DNA from: Harmonia axyridis
Taxonomy: Eukaryota > Arthropoda > Insecta > Coleoptera > Coccinellidae
Length of the DNA: 64,000 bases
Assembly (NCBI RefSeq): GCF_914767665.1
Contig: NC_059504.1
Location: 43,245,720 to 43,309,719 of the forward strand
Direction of reading: 5' to 3'
Shown: positions 34,786-46,435 of the stretch, piece by piece
Numbering within the stretch: position 1 is the stretch's first letter
Layout: each line of letters opens with the position of its first letter
The notes under the pieces: generated by a model
Databases searched by the model: none
What the model saw: the letters and a program-made list of their open reading frames with translations, nothing else
What the model was told of the DNA's origin: nothing
Made by a program: the position numbers and the translations under genes

Positions 34786-35153
34786 GAGTGCAGTCTTGGA
34801 CTCCTTACAAAAGTGCAGGGTGGACTATCGTTATACCAAGCTGATATATAATATATATATAAAAATGCTACCATGATGGTTAGATTGCACGAAAACACCA
34901 ACCCCATAAGAATCGGTAGAGGAGTACGACAGGGGGATACTATGTCACCCAAATTATTTATCGCTGTTTTGGAGAGCGCCTTTAAGATGCTTGAATGGAG
35001 CGGAAAGGGTTTAAATATAGATGGCTTGAACTTAACAAATCTGCGCTTCGCGGATGATATAGCTCTGTTCGCTGACAACCTACAAGATATCAGGAAAATG
35101 TTGGAAGATCTTCGGGAAGTATGTGCTCAGGTCGGACTGAAATCCAAGACAAA
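34786..35153 (+). pseudogene. RTE reverse transcriptase, palm part (inverted piece)
   Basis: The reading begins AVLDSLQKCRVDYRYTKLIY and, after one shift near 34868, continues MMVRLHENTNPIRIGRGVRQ, GDTMSPKLFIAVLE and LRFADDIALFADNLQDIRKM. The GVRQGD motif and FADD box are the core reverse-transcriptase motifs. The piece precedes, in the ancestral gene, the part found on the opposite strand next to it. Confidence 0.88.
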
Positions 35154-35207
35154 ATTAGATTGAAAGGAGAGATTATATTTAAAAAAAACAGAAAACATTA
35201 CATTACA

Positions 35208-35488
35208 TTAGAATATACACTGAAGAAAAACAGAAAAGAGAAGGTTCTTCATTTTGTGTCCACTGTATTCAGATTCGGAAACTCCAATGATGGTTACCCC
35301 CATTTCGTAGAATAATCCTCAGCTTTGTGATTACCTTGAAGAAAAACAGAAAACATTACATTAATTGCAATAAAGACAAACAGAAAATAAGCAGTTCATT
35401 ATTTTATGTCCACTGCATTCAGATTCGGAGACTCCACTGGGAGAAACCTCCATTTCGTCGAATAATCCTCAACTTTATGATTTATATA
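35208..35488 (+). repeat. Two diverged tandem units of about 125-155 bp
   Basis: Unit 1 (35208-35332) and unit 2 (35333-35488) share GAAGAAAAACAGAAAA, TTCATT.TGTGTCCACTG, ATTCAGATTCGGA.ACTCCA and CATTTCGT.GAATAATCCTCA. Unit 2 has about 30 extra bases. No known element was recognised. Confidence 0.65.
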
Positions 35489-36718
35489 ATGAACCAAAGT
35501 TGGCGAACTGTGCGCGGAAAAAAAAAACGTGGCATGGGGCAACATGACAACAATAGCGTAGCATGGCTCCGAGATCACGAATGCTGTATTATCGACGTTT
35601 AAAATAATAGAGTGCGATGTCACAACGTCTCCTGAAGATAAATTTCACATTTCGACCGGAACGTTGTCGAGAGGAATTATTTTTTTTTGGCCGAAGAAAT
35701 ACGTGAGGTTCGTGATATTAGGCCTTCCGAGTGTTTCGCCTCGGCGGGAAGAAGATTTATGAGGATTGAAAAGTTCGCGATGTATAAACATCCCGCGCCC
35801 GACCTCTCTCAGATGAATATTTTATGGGAATTTATGAAAAATTCACTCATGTGGAATTTAATTTCCCTGCAAAGAAGAAGTTTATAAACGGCTGTTATGA
35901 GTTCAGTACTTGCTGAGAATCCGACACGTTTCGATACTTACCCGTTTCTATGTTCTAGCAATCCAGTGGCGTACTTTGATTTCGTCCAGAGGTTTCCTTC
36001 CATACCATACAGGGTGTCTAGAGATTATTGTGCCATATTGAATCAGAAGATTTGCCTTGACTAATAAATAAAACTTTCCTAACATTTCTTTTCCCAAATA
36101 TCGTTCGTTGCAGAGATACAGGGTGTTGAATATGAAAAATTGAAAGTAATTTTTATTCATAACACTCACAGTTTACAAAATTTTTCTATTGAATTTGATA
36201 GAATGTTCGTGTTAAATAGGATTTTTATTTCGACAAAAAATCACTTTTTCAGTTGCAACCAGTGGCGTACAAGAACGGCATAATGATTTGTTTTCCCCCT
36301 ATCTTCATGCCTGGTGAAATCAGAAAAATAATGCATTTTTCGCATTCTCCATTTCAGTTTTGAGTAAAAAATATTTACAGGGTGATTCACTGGAATGGCC
36401 TATTAGACGTTTATGGAAAACTAATCATAATCTTTAGCTAAAAATTTGCATATTGGGATTCGAAACAATGATATTTCTCCCTAAGTTATTTTCAGATCTC
36501 CACAACTTCCGGTTATACCGGAAACAGACTACTACTTCCTCATTTCAAATGGCACACCCAGTATATTATTGCATCATCAGAAAGCTTTTTTGACGACAAT
36601 TTCGGCAACATGCCATACCTTGGGTAAAAACTCAACAGTTCATGAGTTGATGGTATTCTTATAAGAAAAACGGTGGCGATGGACTCTCACATTTTTTGAA
36701 TATTTCCGCAGAAAAAGC
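35489..36718. other. Unassigned intron DNA with worn CAGGGTG ends
   Basis: Ends of the type ACAGGGTG occur near 36009, 36119 and 36378 without clear partners. 35690-35890 is more G+C rich and carries a 66-codon frame without recognisable domain. Confidence 0.4.
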
Positions 36719-37190
36719 CTTTTTTCGGCAACCGTCCGGGAAGTGCTCACTTCCCGGACGCTTTTTCTCTGAGAAAGTAGCATTTCCCGGACTAGTCCGG
36801 AAAGTACGTACTTCCCGGACTAGTCCGGAAAAGAATGATAGAATCCATAGCAACCGAGATAACGGCTGACAGTTCATATGAAATTAGTTGTCAAAAATTT
36901 GCATATTTTTTGATCGCAATCGCAATAAAATATGGAAAGCAGCAGCGATAGTGTTATTTTACATGGTTGCCGAAAAAATATTGTACGCAACACGCCCGAA
37001 AATGGTTTTTTTGGACTCACAGACTTCCAGGACTCGCTTACGCTCGTCCTGGAATTTTGTCTATTCGTCCAAAAAAACCCTATTTTCCGGACTTGTTACG
37101 TAAATTATCATACTATTTCGAAAAATTTTTTTTTTCGATTCCGCAAATACTTAGTATTATAAAACTGTTTGCGGTTTGGACCAAAAATGT
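36719..37190. repeat. CpG-rich palindrome cluster
   Basis: TTTTTTCGGCAACC at 36719-36732 is inverted perfectly at 36965-36978. Inside lie the near-palindrome at 36734-36759 (GTCCGGGAAG...CTTCCCGGAC), two direct copies of TTCCCGGACTAGTCCGGAAA (from 36784 and 36812) joined by GTACGTAC, and outside a hairpin CCAGGAC...GTCCTGG at 37027-37053. Base composition is far above the surrounding AT-rich DNA. The function is unknown. Confidence 0.7.
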
Positions 37191-37560
37191 ACAGGGTGTT
37201 CATGAGAACATCATGAACTTGGACAACTGAAATTCATCAGAATTAAAGATTTTCAAATTGGAATCTATATTTTTTATTATTTCTGCCGATTCTACGTACA
37301 AAAATTTTACTTAACCAAACCCTATACCTAAAATGAATATTTCAAGAGTTATCGAGGAAGAACTTTAAATGAGGAAAAACCGCAATTCCTCACTGTGTGG
37401 AATAGTCTGTGACTTCGGGAAAACGCAGAAAGAAACTAAACATCGATGTTTGGATAACTGATTTTAGTCACAGACTACTCCACACAGTTATAAATTGCGG
37501 TTTTTCCTCAATTAAAGTTCTTCCTTGATAACTCTTGAAGTATTCATGTATTTAAGTAGG
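37190..37560. repeat. Hairpin MITE
   Basis: After GTACAGGGTGTTCATGAG, arms of about 85 bp (37340-37425 and 37470-37550) are inverted: AAGAGTTATCGAGGAAGAAC against GTTCTTCCTTGATAACTC, and GAGGAAAAACCGCAATT against AATTGCGGTTTTTCCTC (reading 37490-37510). The loop is about 45 bp. There is no coding. Confidence 0.7.
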
Positions 37561-39054
37561 TATGCCCCATGGCAGACATTTGTCTGATATCGTTTTCCAT
37601 CGTTAATTACATACCTTTCCTTTAGAATGAAATAAACGTCCTTTTGATTTTTCTTGAAATATACTCAGTTTTTTCCACTATTAAAACCTCTTGATGGAAA
37701 ACTCTTCAGTTTCTGGGAGGAGCTGAGAGGAAATTTTTCTATACATCCTGAATCATCAACTGTGAAAATTTCAGGCAGTTTTTTCCATCGCAAATAATAA
37801 ACCAAAAACGGTGTTGTGTGAATTTTAGAAAAATGATAACTTTCATTATGTATTTTGATCGTTTCTTCAATATCTCCTTCAAACCGTTTTTGTTTTTGTG
37901 AAAGTTTAAGACAACACGATTTCAAACCTCCATAACGTCCATAATAGATTGTAATTTCTTCGAAACGTTCGAGATTCAATATTCGATATGACGAAACAAA
38001 AAGTGTCCTCTCAAACGTCGCTCCACCAATCTTCAAGATCTTCTAGCGAAGGATGTACTGCTAAAGTTCATGTTCAAGGAACATTAACAACAAATACTAA
38101 ATGTATGTAGAATACTCCTTCATCGGTTCTCCCTACTCAGACATGACCAATTCTTTGCCAGTCAAAGGTTAACACCATCCAAACACTTATGTTAGATCAC
38201 GGGAATTTCTTTGTGGGAGGTAAATCGGGATCTGCAATAAAACAAGTCCGCTCTGAACAGATGAGGGTCTCCGAGAGGATGATTCGATGAGAAAGGCATG
38301 AGAATGTGCATAGTCATTCGCTATGAAAGGCTCGGGATGATCATGATGGCTCAGCAAACATACACAACTGACAGGGCAAACTCCCACTGGGTTTTTTGCT
38401 CTCTTTAAAATCCCTTTATGAAAACGTTTTGCGGGGATTTAGATTGATAATCTCTATATTTACGGGGAGGAAACTCGGGCCCAACTTATCATTATGTGAA
38501 GTCTTTGGGAAGGTGAGGTTATCAATCTCAGAATATTACATAACAGGGTCGGCTCGTGACATCTTTGAGAGGCAGTTAAATTTACAGATTTTCGTCGATT
38601 ATCGACCTAGAATTGTAATGATGTCTTGAAATGAAACCACAATATTCACTACTCGTAGCTAAGCGAAGCCTTTGGCGTTCATAAAAGAAAAAAAAACAAG
38701 TACAATGGGAAGTAAATTTGGGAAAATTTGAATAGAGTATTACCAATGTAGTGAATAAAGCTTAATGAATCAAACTGATGCATGACCTGTGTATTTAGGT
38801 TAAATTTTGTAATACAATTCCTCGGAGTTAGGTGCAATGAATTCCTTACACACTGAAACAATTTATTATTCAATGTAAAATTTGTTCAATAAAAGAAGAA
38901 GAAAGAAAAGAAAAGATTGTACTCAGAACCATGTTGGAAGGATATAGCCATCTAGCCGCTGGAGAATGGAGATGATTCTCAATTTCTATTGTTCGGCCCA
39001 AAGTTAAACATTTCAGGAAGGCTCATCCCGATTGCTAAATTAGTATGTTCCTAT
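37561..39054. other. No gene recognised
   Basis: A 123-codon frame at 37665-38036 (-) shows no domain I know. The remainder is AT-rich. Confidence 0.4.
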
Positions 39055-39055
39055 A

Positions 39056-39880
39056 AAGGGTTTCAAATTGATATTAAAAAAACGAGTATATTTCGAGAGC
39101 AATTAATGGATGTGTTTTCATTATAAAACGGAAGGTATGCCTGTAATGATGGAAAACGATATCAGCCAAATGGCTGACAAGGCTGCTGTTGCAGCACCAT
39201 ATCTTTTTCATGAAATATTCCATGACCAATTTGCACATTTGCGTCTGTATGCCCTCGACTATTTCACGAATTCTATTTTGAAGGTCTTGAATCGATTGTG
39301 GAACATTGGCATATACCTCATCTATCAAGTGGCGCCAAAGAAAAATGTCTGAAGGTGTTAAATCACAAGATCTAAATTGCCAATTTTGCATTCACGAGAA
39401 ATATAACGCGCGACCAAGAAACTTTTTTCGCAAAATTACGATTGTTTCGTTCCTTTTGTGGCACGTAGAACAATCTTGTTGAAAATAAACGTCTTCCATA
39501 TTAATATCTTCCATATCCGGGCATAAGAATCATTGATTATAGCTCTTATGTAAAATACGGTGTGATGTCTTTTGTGGAATGCCAAATACCCAAGATGACC
39601 GAGGAATCGATAAATCTGGGTGTTCGTCAACACTAAACGGTTTCGATTCTTCACATCACTAAATTGTTCCACGGCCGAGAAGATGCTTCACGACTGCCCA
39701 AAGTGCTTTAGGTGCGCAAACTGGAACTGAATTTTAACAATTGCGATGCGTTGTTAAAATGTGTATCCTTTTTAGCATTGACATAGTTTTTACGTCTCAA
39801 GTGTCAAAAGATGAAAGCTTCGAAAGTGATAGTTGCCTCTATAGCGGGTTATTCAAAATGAAACAGCTTAGGGTTTTCTT
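39056..39880 (-). mobile_element. DD41D mariner-like family B, remnant 1
   Basis: On the - strand, 39074-39391 reads FRSCDLTPSDIFLWRHLIDEVYAN and on to SHLADIVFHH, the third catalytic block and C-terminus. 39436-39672 gives N-terminal pieces (VKNRNRLV) and QQDCSTCH read in another frame near 39475. The low-coordinate end TAAAGGGTTTCAAATTGATA and the high-coordinate GTTTCATTTTGAATAACCC (read on the - strand) are decayed forms of the ends seen at 59594-60411. Many frameshifts and the loss of the middle make it dead. Confidence 0.75.
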
Positions 39881-40315
39881 TCCACCAAAAATCATGAAAA
39901 TCTGAACAAGTATAAAGTAGCATAGCATAAAATTTTCAAAGAATGTAATTATATCGAAATATGTATATTCGAAAAAATATATATTTTTTTATTATAATAC
40001 CCCTTGAAATTACACAGTTCTGCTATATCTAAAATCCAACAAAACAAGGAACCAGAAAGATAAATTTTTAAGCTTAAATATCGACGCGAGTCAATTTGAA
40101 AGCTGAGGATTTATGTCATGAAATTAAAACAAAATATTTCTAGGATATTTATATTTCTCATTCTCGGATTCTTTTTGAAAATTTTATTCGTACTTACTTC
40201 AAAAGGAATAACGTCAGGTTCAATTCCGGCGACGTGATATATATTTTATGATTTCATCATACATATTGAAACATCATGATGCATAGTGTGTCAGTTATTC
40301 AATTCCTCAGAGTAA

Positions 40316-40691
40316 TAAACATAGATAGAGGAAGCATATGTCATTTTCACTAAGCAAATTTTGTACCCACAATCAAATTTGACATGAAGCGCGCGGAAAT
40401 GAAAACATATCAGTGATACGCTATTTCACTCAATTCGCGAGTTTCTCTACAAAGAACGCAATTCTTATGTCCCATAGTAAATCAACGTTTCATATTAACT
40501 CAAAATATATTCAAATAAATAGGGACACTAGGAGAGCAAAAGTGTCCAAAACCTTGGATTTCAGTAGGTAGATACAGAAAATAATAAATATTCTGCTCAT
40601 TATAAATTCGACAATTAGGAAAAATATCGGATTCCAAATATTCAATTCGCATATTTAATCGGGAATCACTCAAACAAACTATTACTCTATG
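40316..40691 (+). mobile_element. hAT-type MITE C, copy 2 (internal deletion)
   Basis: The 376-bp copy is bounded by CTCAGAGTAATAAACATAGA and ATTACTCTATG. A perfect 8-bp duplication TTCAATTC stands at 40308-40315 and 40692-40699. Compared with copies at 10410 and 56647 it lacks about 200 bp near its right end (after GGGAATCACTCAAAC). Confidence 0.85.
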
Positions 40692-41106
40692 TTCAATTCA
40701 CATCTAAAAGCCATCATAAACTTCTGTGGGTTACACCAGAATCGTCAAAAACAAATAAAATATTCAATAAATAATGAACAACTTCATGGGAGTGGAAAAC
40801 AAAATAGAAAAGTTTATCATAAATTGCTAACTTTCGAGTTCCAGCTACAGAATAATGACTGAAGGCCAACTTACTCTTTTGCGAATTATTGCAGTCGTTG
40901 TATGAATGGGCAATGAAATTTTATAGAGGACTTTAACTATCAACAAAACGTGGAAATTATCGGAAATTAGCATTGAATTTTTTGTGTCCAAGGTTTCGCT
41001 TGAAAATACTACGATGAACGTGACTTAGGCTAATGAGAATCCTAATGAAGTATTCGAAAATACATAATTCCGAGCATATCAGGAGTACCAAGGACTTGAA
41101 ATATTA

Positions 41107-42387
41107 GGCCAATTGAAAAGTCCCCGGTTTGATGCACAGATGGCGGTTTTAGTATTTAAATCCATATGATTTTTACTTAGTACCAACCTTCAAACGATAC
41201 GTGTCAAATTTTGACAGAAGTCCGACCATTTGTTTGTGAGATATTGCGTTGTGAGTATAGCTACTTTTGTTATTTGAAAAAATATGAAAAAGAAAGAATT
41301 GCGTGTGCTGATGAAATATTAGGTTTGAAGAGAAAAATACAGTTGAAGAAATCTTGGATTGATGAAGAGTTCCGGGGTCTGCACCAGGAAAATCAACCAT
41401 CATTGATTGGAATGCTAAGTTTGAACGTGGTGAAATAAGCACCGAACACGGCGAACGCAGTGGACACCCAAAAGAGGCTGTCACCGAAGAAAAAATCGAA
41501 AAATTCACAAAATAATTTTGCATTAACGTAAAGTGAAGTTAATCGAGATAGCAGACATTGTGAATATGTCATCTGAACGTGTACATCATCTCATTCACGA
41601 ATATTCGTACATGAGAAAGCTATATGCAAAAGGAGTGCCACGCGAGCTCACAATCGATCAAAAGCAACAACGTGTGAATAATTCTGAGCAGTGTTTGAAG
41701 CTGTTCAAGTGCAGTAAAGCTGAATTTTTGCGTCGATATGTGACAATGGATGAAACATGGCTGCATCATTTCACTCTGGAGTCAAATCGATAGTCAGCTG
41801 AGTGGACTGTACACGATAAACCGAATCCAAAGCGAGGAAAAACACAACAGACAGCTGGCAAGGTTATGGCATCTGTGTTCTGGCATTCGGGAGTTTTAAT
41901 ATTCATTGATTACTTCCAAAAGGGCCAGTCCATCAACAGGGATTATTATATAGCGTTATTGGATCGTTTAAAGGAAGAAATCGTAAAAAAAACGGCCCCA
42001 TTTGAAGAAAAAAGGCGCTGTTTCATCAAGACATTGCGCCGTGTCATAAAACAATGGAAGCATTTGCAAAATTTCATGAATTGGGCTTCGAATTGCTTCT
42101 GCATCCACTGTATTCGCCAGATCTGTCCCCCTGCGACTTTTTATTGTTCTCAGACCTCAAAAGAATCCTCGCTGGATAGAAATTTAGCGCCAATAAAGAA
42201 GTAATCGTCGAAACCGAAGCCTATTTTGAAGCGAAAGACAAATCGTACTACAAAAATGGTATCCAAAAGTTGGAAGGTCGCTATAATCGCTGTATCGCCC
42301 TCGAAGGCAACTATGTTGTATAATAAAATCGAATTTCGCCAAAAAAAATGTGTTTTACTATGGTAGACCGGGGACTTTTTATTGGCC
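41107..42387 (+). mobile_element. DD34D mariner, full length but damaged
   Basis: The 1281-bp element is flanked by TA. Its ends GGCCAATTGAAAAGTCCCCG and CGGGGACTTTTTATTGGCC are inverted repeats. The length is that of a complete mariner. Frames of one transposase are spread over 41211-42325 in order with only small frameshifts. Confidence 0.92.
41211..42325 (+). pseudogene. Mariner (DD34D) transposase, frameshifted
   Basis: The N-terminal part is scrambled near 41260-41400. GEISTEHGERSGHPKEAVTE (about 41436) is followed by 41533-41793: VKLIEIADIVNMSSERVHHL helix-turn-helix, KAEFLRRYVTMDETWLHHF with the first Asp, then a stop at 41791. 41866-42204 carries GKVMASVFWHSGVLIFIDY. A shift near 42010 leads to LFHQDIAPCHKTMEAF with the second Asp (42029-42031) and YSPDLSPCDFLLF with the third, 34 residues apart. 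The tail VETEAYFEAKDKSYYKNGIQ ends about 42320. All three catalytic aspartates survive in different frames. Confidence 0.88.
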
Positions 42388-42389
42388 TA

Positions 42390-44754
42390 TTAGTATGCTT
42401 TCAATACTGTGATAACTGATTTTTCAAAATTTGATTCCCTAATTTTTTGTCTTTAAGATTCATATATTGGATTCACAGTATCCCTATGATATAGCAACAA
42501 ACATGTATGCAAATCTTACCTATATCCTCAAAATTAAAATTGAGTAGTTTACCAAAGCAGCAGTCATGGAAATTACAGGGATATTTTAATACCAGTACAA
42601 TTTCCATACCTGATAATACATCTGGAACACCAATTTATCTGGATGGCTTTATTATTGTGCTTTAATGCCCACTAAAGGACCCCTCTATTCAAGGATTAAC
42701 ATGCACATGCTAGCAGAATTTCAGTCTGTATCCGCCATGCATAAATTGATCTCGATACAATGGAAAATTGCTCTTAAACCAATAAACATGCAATGTATTC
42801 AGAGGAATATTTGCAGTAGTGATTGGGAAACTGGATACAACTGTTACAATTAAGAATATCACATTGATATCCGAATTCAGAACAATTGGCATTATCATCA
42901 ATTATAACAAATTAGTCATGACTTTGATGAAGATATAGTATTATATGATATATATTATTTGCGTATCTATAGATCTAATATCTAGGTATTAATATTCAGT
43001 ACAGTTTATAGAATTGAAAAGATCAGAAAAGAATAGAGCACACTGAAGAGAAAATTTCATTATTTTAATCATTGTACGTCATTGAATTGTCAAATTATGG
43101 GTAGGTGGATAGGACGATATTTATGCGTTGAATTGGAGAAATTGTTCTGAAAAAAAAGTTAAAAAACTATTTCATCATTTTATGCATACATTTCAGATTG
43201 AATAATTAATCAGCTTTTTATAACATTATTTTCAAAACACACTATAGCCCTCAGAAATTAACTTATCCAAAGAGCTTTTCACGAAATTCTACGATATATT
43301 TTTTCAGTGAAAAAATGACTTATCAATTGCATATTTTAATGACCATTCAGAAAATTACTTCATTTCACTCATGAATGATGAAGATTTTTATTCATTGATG
43401 ATGAAAATAAAACTAGCGACGAAAGTTATCTTCTAGAATCCTAGTCGCAAGCCAGAGACCGAAAACCAATTTTACTGGGTGAATTTTTTTGTTTCACATT
43501 TCACGGAGAATTATTTCGAATGGAAGATTGGTGGTTTTGGATGGGAAGTCTAAACCATTTAAAACGCCTTTGAGTGGGAGTGGCAATTTAGGAATTTTAA
43601 ATGATAATCCCTGTTTTTTATAGCAGATTCGTATTTTACGGCAAAAAAACCAAAAGTTTAAAATTCCAAAGTTGGTTCACTCCCCCCACAAGGGTGAAGG
43701 ATGTGAAAGAGCCTGTATCATAAGTGGACATCCCCATCAATTTTTTATTCGGAAAATTTTTTCATAAGATGTCCCCTCTTTGAAATTTTCTAGGTATACA
43801 CTTATATGTTTTATGACGTAATGTGAATGTGTACAATTTTAACTAATTATAACTAAACCCATGTATGCCATACGCTAAATAAATAAATTTGAAATTTTCA
43901 ACTGATTCACCCGGTATAACAAAATGAATATTTTTATCATTTGTACTTCGTACATACTTCTATATATAATTAATAATTATGAACATTTTGTATAAATATT
44001 AACATAATAAATAGAGAATAAGATCAAGAAATAACTGTCGGGGTTGTACGATTAAACACCGAAGTTCTAATTTTGCAAGATTCTAAAGAGATTCTACTTC
44101 TTTTGTCCGCACATATTAAATTTCAAGTGTTCGAAATCTAGTAGGTTGCTTGCTACAACCCGTGAACTAAAAATCAATATTCATTTGACCTTGAAACGGA
44201 AATGTTTCTCTTATTTTTCTAGCACAATGTTCAAGTACTTATTATTCTGGCAATGGTTTGTAATCCCGTGCGAAATTGAAAGCTTAAATTTCATGCTCCA
44301 TAGAAGCTAAAACAAGGCCTGGAAATTCCATAATACAGAGCGGGAATTTGAACCTTTTTAATTAATTGCTATGCTGGTCTGTACTCAAGCTATTCAAGTC
44401 GGGTTAATTCAATTTTTGATGTTCTACTTCCCGAATTTCTTCACCTGGTGGTTGTCATAAAAGTCGAAGATATGCTAGATATACAGGTTGTTTCAAAATG
44501 AAAAATAGCCAATTTTTCCGATACCAAATATATTTATTTATAGGATGAACAGTATATACATTGATAACTCCAATCTTATATTATTTTGATACATCGTTCG
44601 ACCAAGTGATCTTGAAATGGCGATAGCTTTTTCACTTTCATTCAGTTTTAATGAAACATTCAAACAAAGCTTGAAAGTTTCTGAAAGCTGTCCCTACTTT
44701 GAAATCCCAATAAAATCAATTTGATATGGAAACGTATATTTTGAGAGAAATCAA
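42390..44754. other. No gene recognised
   Basis: More than 2 kb of AT-rich intron DNA. A worn repeat end (ATACAGGTTGTTTCAAAATG) lies near 44480. Confidence 0.4.
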
Positions 44755-44850
44755 AGGAGGTTATTTCATTGTAAAAAAGAAGCTATGCCATAAACGGTGG
44801 AAAACGTTTGCTGCACCATATCTTTTTGATGGAATTTTCCATGAGAAATA
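44755..44850 (-). mobile_element. DD41D family B, C-terminal scrap
   Basis: On the - strand the sequence gives LMENSIKKIWCSKRF, matching MEYFMKKIWCCNSS of the remnant at 39056-39880. The nucleotide match (GCACCATATCTTTTT, ATTTTCCATGA) supports it. No ends were recognised. Confidence 0.45.
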
Positions 44851-44871
44851 ATATTATGTTAAACTCGGCAG

Positions 44872-44940
44872 GATAGTAGATTGGCTGCCTTGACTGAACT
44901 ATCAGCCGCGGCAGTCAATCCACTACTTTGCTGCCTAGTA
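44872..44940. repeat. Compact hairpin
   Basis: GGCAGGATAGTAGATTGGCT and AGTCAATCCACTACTTTGCT-GCC are imperfect inverted arms of about 24 bp around a 20-bp loop. It is isolated, with no flanking duplication recognised. Confidence 0.5.
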
Positions 44941-45199
44941 AAAAAAAATAATTGAACACTTTTTGGTCTCTTATGACCTCGTTAATATGTAGACTTTATG
45001 AAGAAAAAAGATTACCGAATAACGTTCATTTCTGTTAATAAGAATCAAACAACTTTAAAAGGGAGGATAAAAAAATCAACTACTGATTGTACAATTCTCC
45101 AATATATAAGAACGATGTTTCCAGAAAATGCACTTTCTCCAGAAATATTAATCATTTTTTGATGATTTCTCATTGACATATTGTGTCTACTTGCAAGAT

Positions 45200-46002
45200 T
45201 GTTCTATAACGAAGGAACAACTAAGGCGTAGATTCGTCGAATGGGCCCAAAAAAAGATTGCCGTTGTTACCAATTTTCATAAGCGAATTTTGTTTAGCGA
45301 TGAATAATTGAATGGCCACGTCAACAAACAAAACTGCCGCATTCGGAGTGAAGCTAATCCTCAAGTGTGTCGAAAGACTGTTACATCCAGAAGAACTGAC
45401 TGTTTGGTGCGCTTTATGGGATGGTGGAATCATTGGTCCGTACTTCTTCTAAAACGATGATGGCCAGAACGTTACAGTCAATGGTGATCGGTATAGAGCC
45501 ATGATTACTGACTTTTTCATTCCTGAATTGAACAACCATGATGTCCAGGAGCTGTGGTTCCAACAAGACGGCGCAACATGTCACACAGCTCGTGCCACAA
45601 TCGATTTATTGAAAGACACGTTTGGTGACCGACTAATTTCACGTTCTGGACCTGTGAATTGGCCTCCAAGATCTTGTGATTTAACACCGCTAGACTACTT
45701 TCTGTGGGGCTATGTAGAGTCATTGGTCTATGCGGATAAGTCACAAACTCTTGGCCATTTGGAAGACAACATTCGCCGTGTTATTGCCGATATACGGCCA
45801 CAAATGTTGGAAAAAGTCATCGAAAATTGGACGTCCAGATTGGACTACATCCGAGCCAGCCGTGGCGGTCATATGCCAGAAATCATATTTAAAATGTAAT
45901 GCCACAAGATTATCTTGCGGATAAATAAAATTCATGTCAATCAAATAATCCATCGTTGTTTTATTGCAATTTAAAGTTCTATAGCTCTAAAAAAACATCC
46001 TT
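45200..46002 (+). mobile_element. DD41D mariner-like family A, copy 6: keeps sequence absent from other copies
   Basis: The right end is normal (CATCCTT then TA at 46003). The left TIR and DNA-binding half are missing. Before the first catalytic aspartate the frame reads QLRRRFVEWAQKKIAVV and then TNFHKRILFSDE at 45211-45306. This linker joins the DNA-binding and catalytic domains in intact members of the superfamily, and it is absent from the other eight copies. After FSDE a 12-bp deletion creates a stop. 45501-45899 is open through QQDGATCHTAR and LTPLDYFLWG to the C-terminus. The copy therefore descends from an undeleted parent. Confidence 0.85.
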
Positions 46003-46318
46003 TATATTCACTCCATAATATCTATAACTTTAATACTTTTGCATGCTGCGAAAAATGTACTAGGATTGCATTTTTCCAAAACTTTTTAATTCCGCGCTGG
46101 GTCAACCATTCTTTGAATAAACTGTATTCTGTTTCATATCGTTCTTTCGATTTCCGCCACGTCGACGAGATTTTTTATCCTCGCTAGAACTCAAAGTCGC
46201 AAAAGAAATCACAAATAAATTAGGACAGTCAAGAACGTAAGTTATAGTTCTTTGTATTGTCGGTATTGTCATAGCAACTAAGCGATATCAATAGAAATCA
46301 AAACACGATGTTAACGCA

Positions 46319-46435
46319 TCTTCTTCTTCTTCAGGTGCCGTCTTCGTTCCGAAGTTTGGCTATCATCAAAGCTATGCCTATTCTCCTTACTACAGATCTA
46401 AACAATTGGCAGTTGTTAACGCATCACGTATTTGA
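46319..46435 (-). mobile_element. LINE 3' end scrap with GAA-repeat tail
   Basis: On the - strand the sequence runs ...CGGAACGAAGACGGCACCTG and ends in (GAA)n, the look of the 3' end of a widespread insect LINE. I base this on recognition of the GGTGCCGTCTTCGTTCCGAA block; no coding part is attached. Confidence 0.4.

Larger units (their letters stand above)
34096..35153 (-). mobile_element. RTE-type non-LTR retrotransposon with 5' inversion
   Basis: The 3' part lies on the - strand (about 34780 down to 34096) and ends in a TGATGATGATGATGAT-type tail. The 5' part lies on the + strand (about 34786-35153). The ancestral sequence is recovered in order: the + piece ends VGLKSKTK and the - piece begins NSIKTKFMTNLVPS. 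The candidate target duplication ATTAGAT stands at 34089-34095 and 35154-35160. This layout is the known signature of twin priming in LINE insertion. Confidence 0.8.

Noticed and set aside
34115..35163. Two separate RTE insertions in opposite orientation
   Set aside because: The pieces are exactly complementary parts of one reverse transcriptase, and one duplication brackets both, so a single inverted insertion explains them better.
37019..37060. Motif CTCGCTTACGCTCG, which can look bacterial
   Set aside because: It lies within a hairpin in intron DNA with insect elements on both sides. There is no sign of bacterial genes or contamination.
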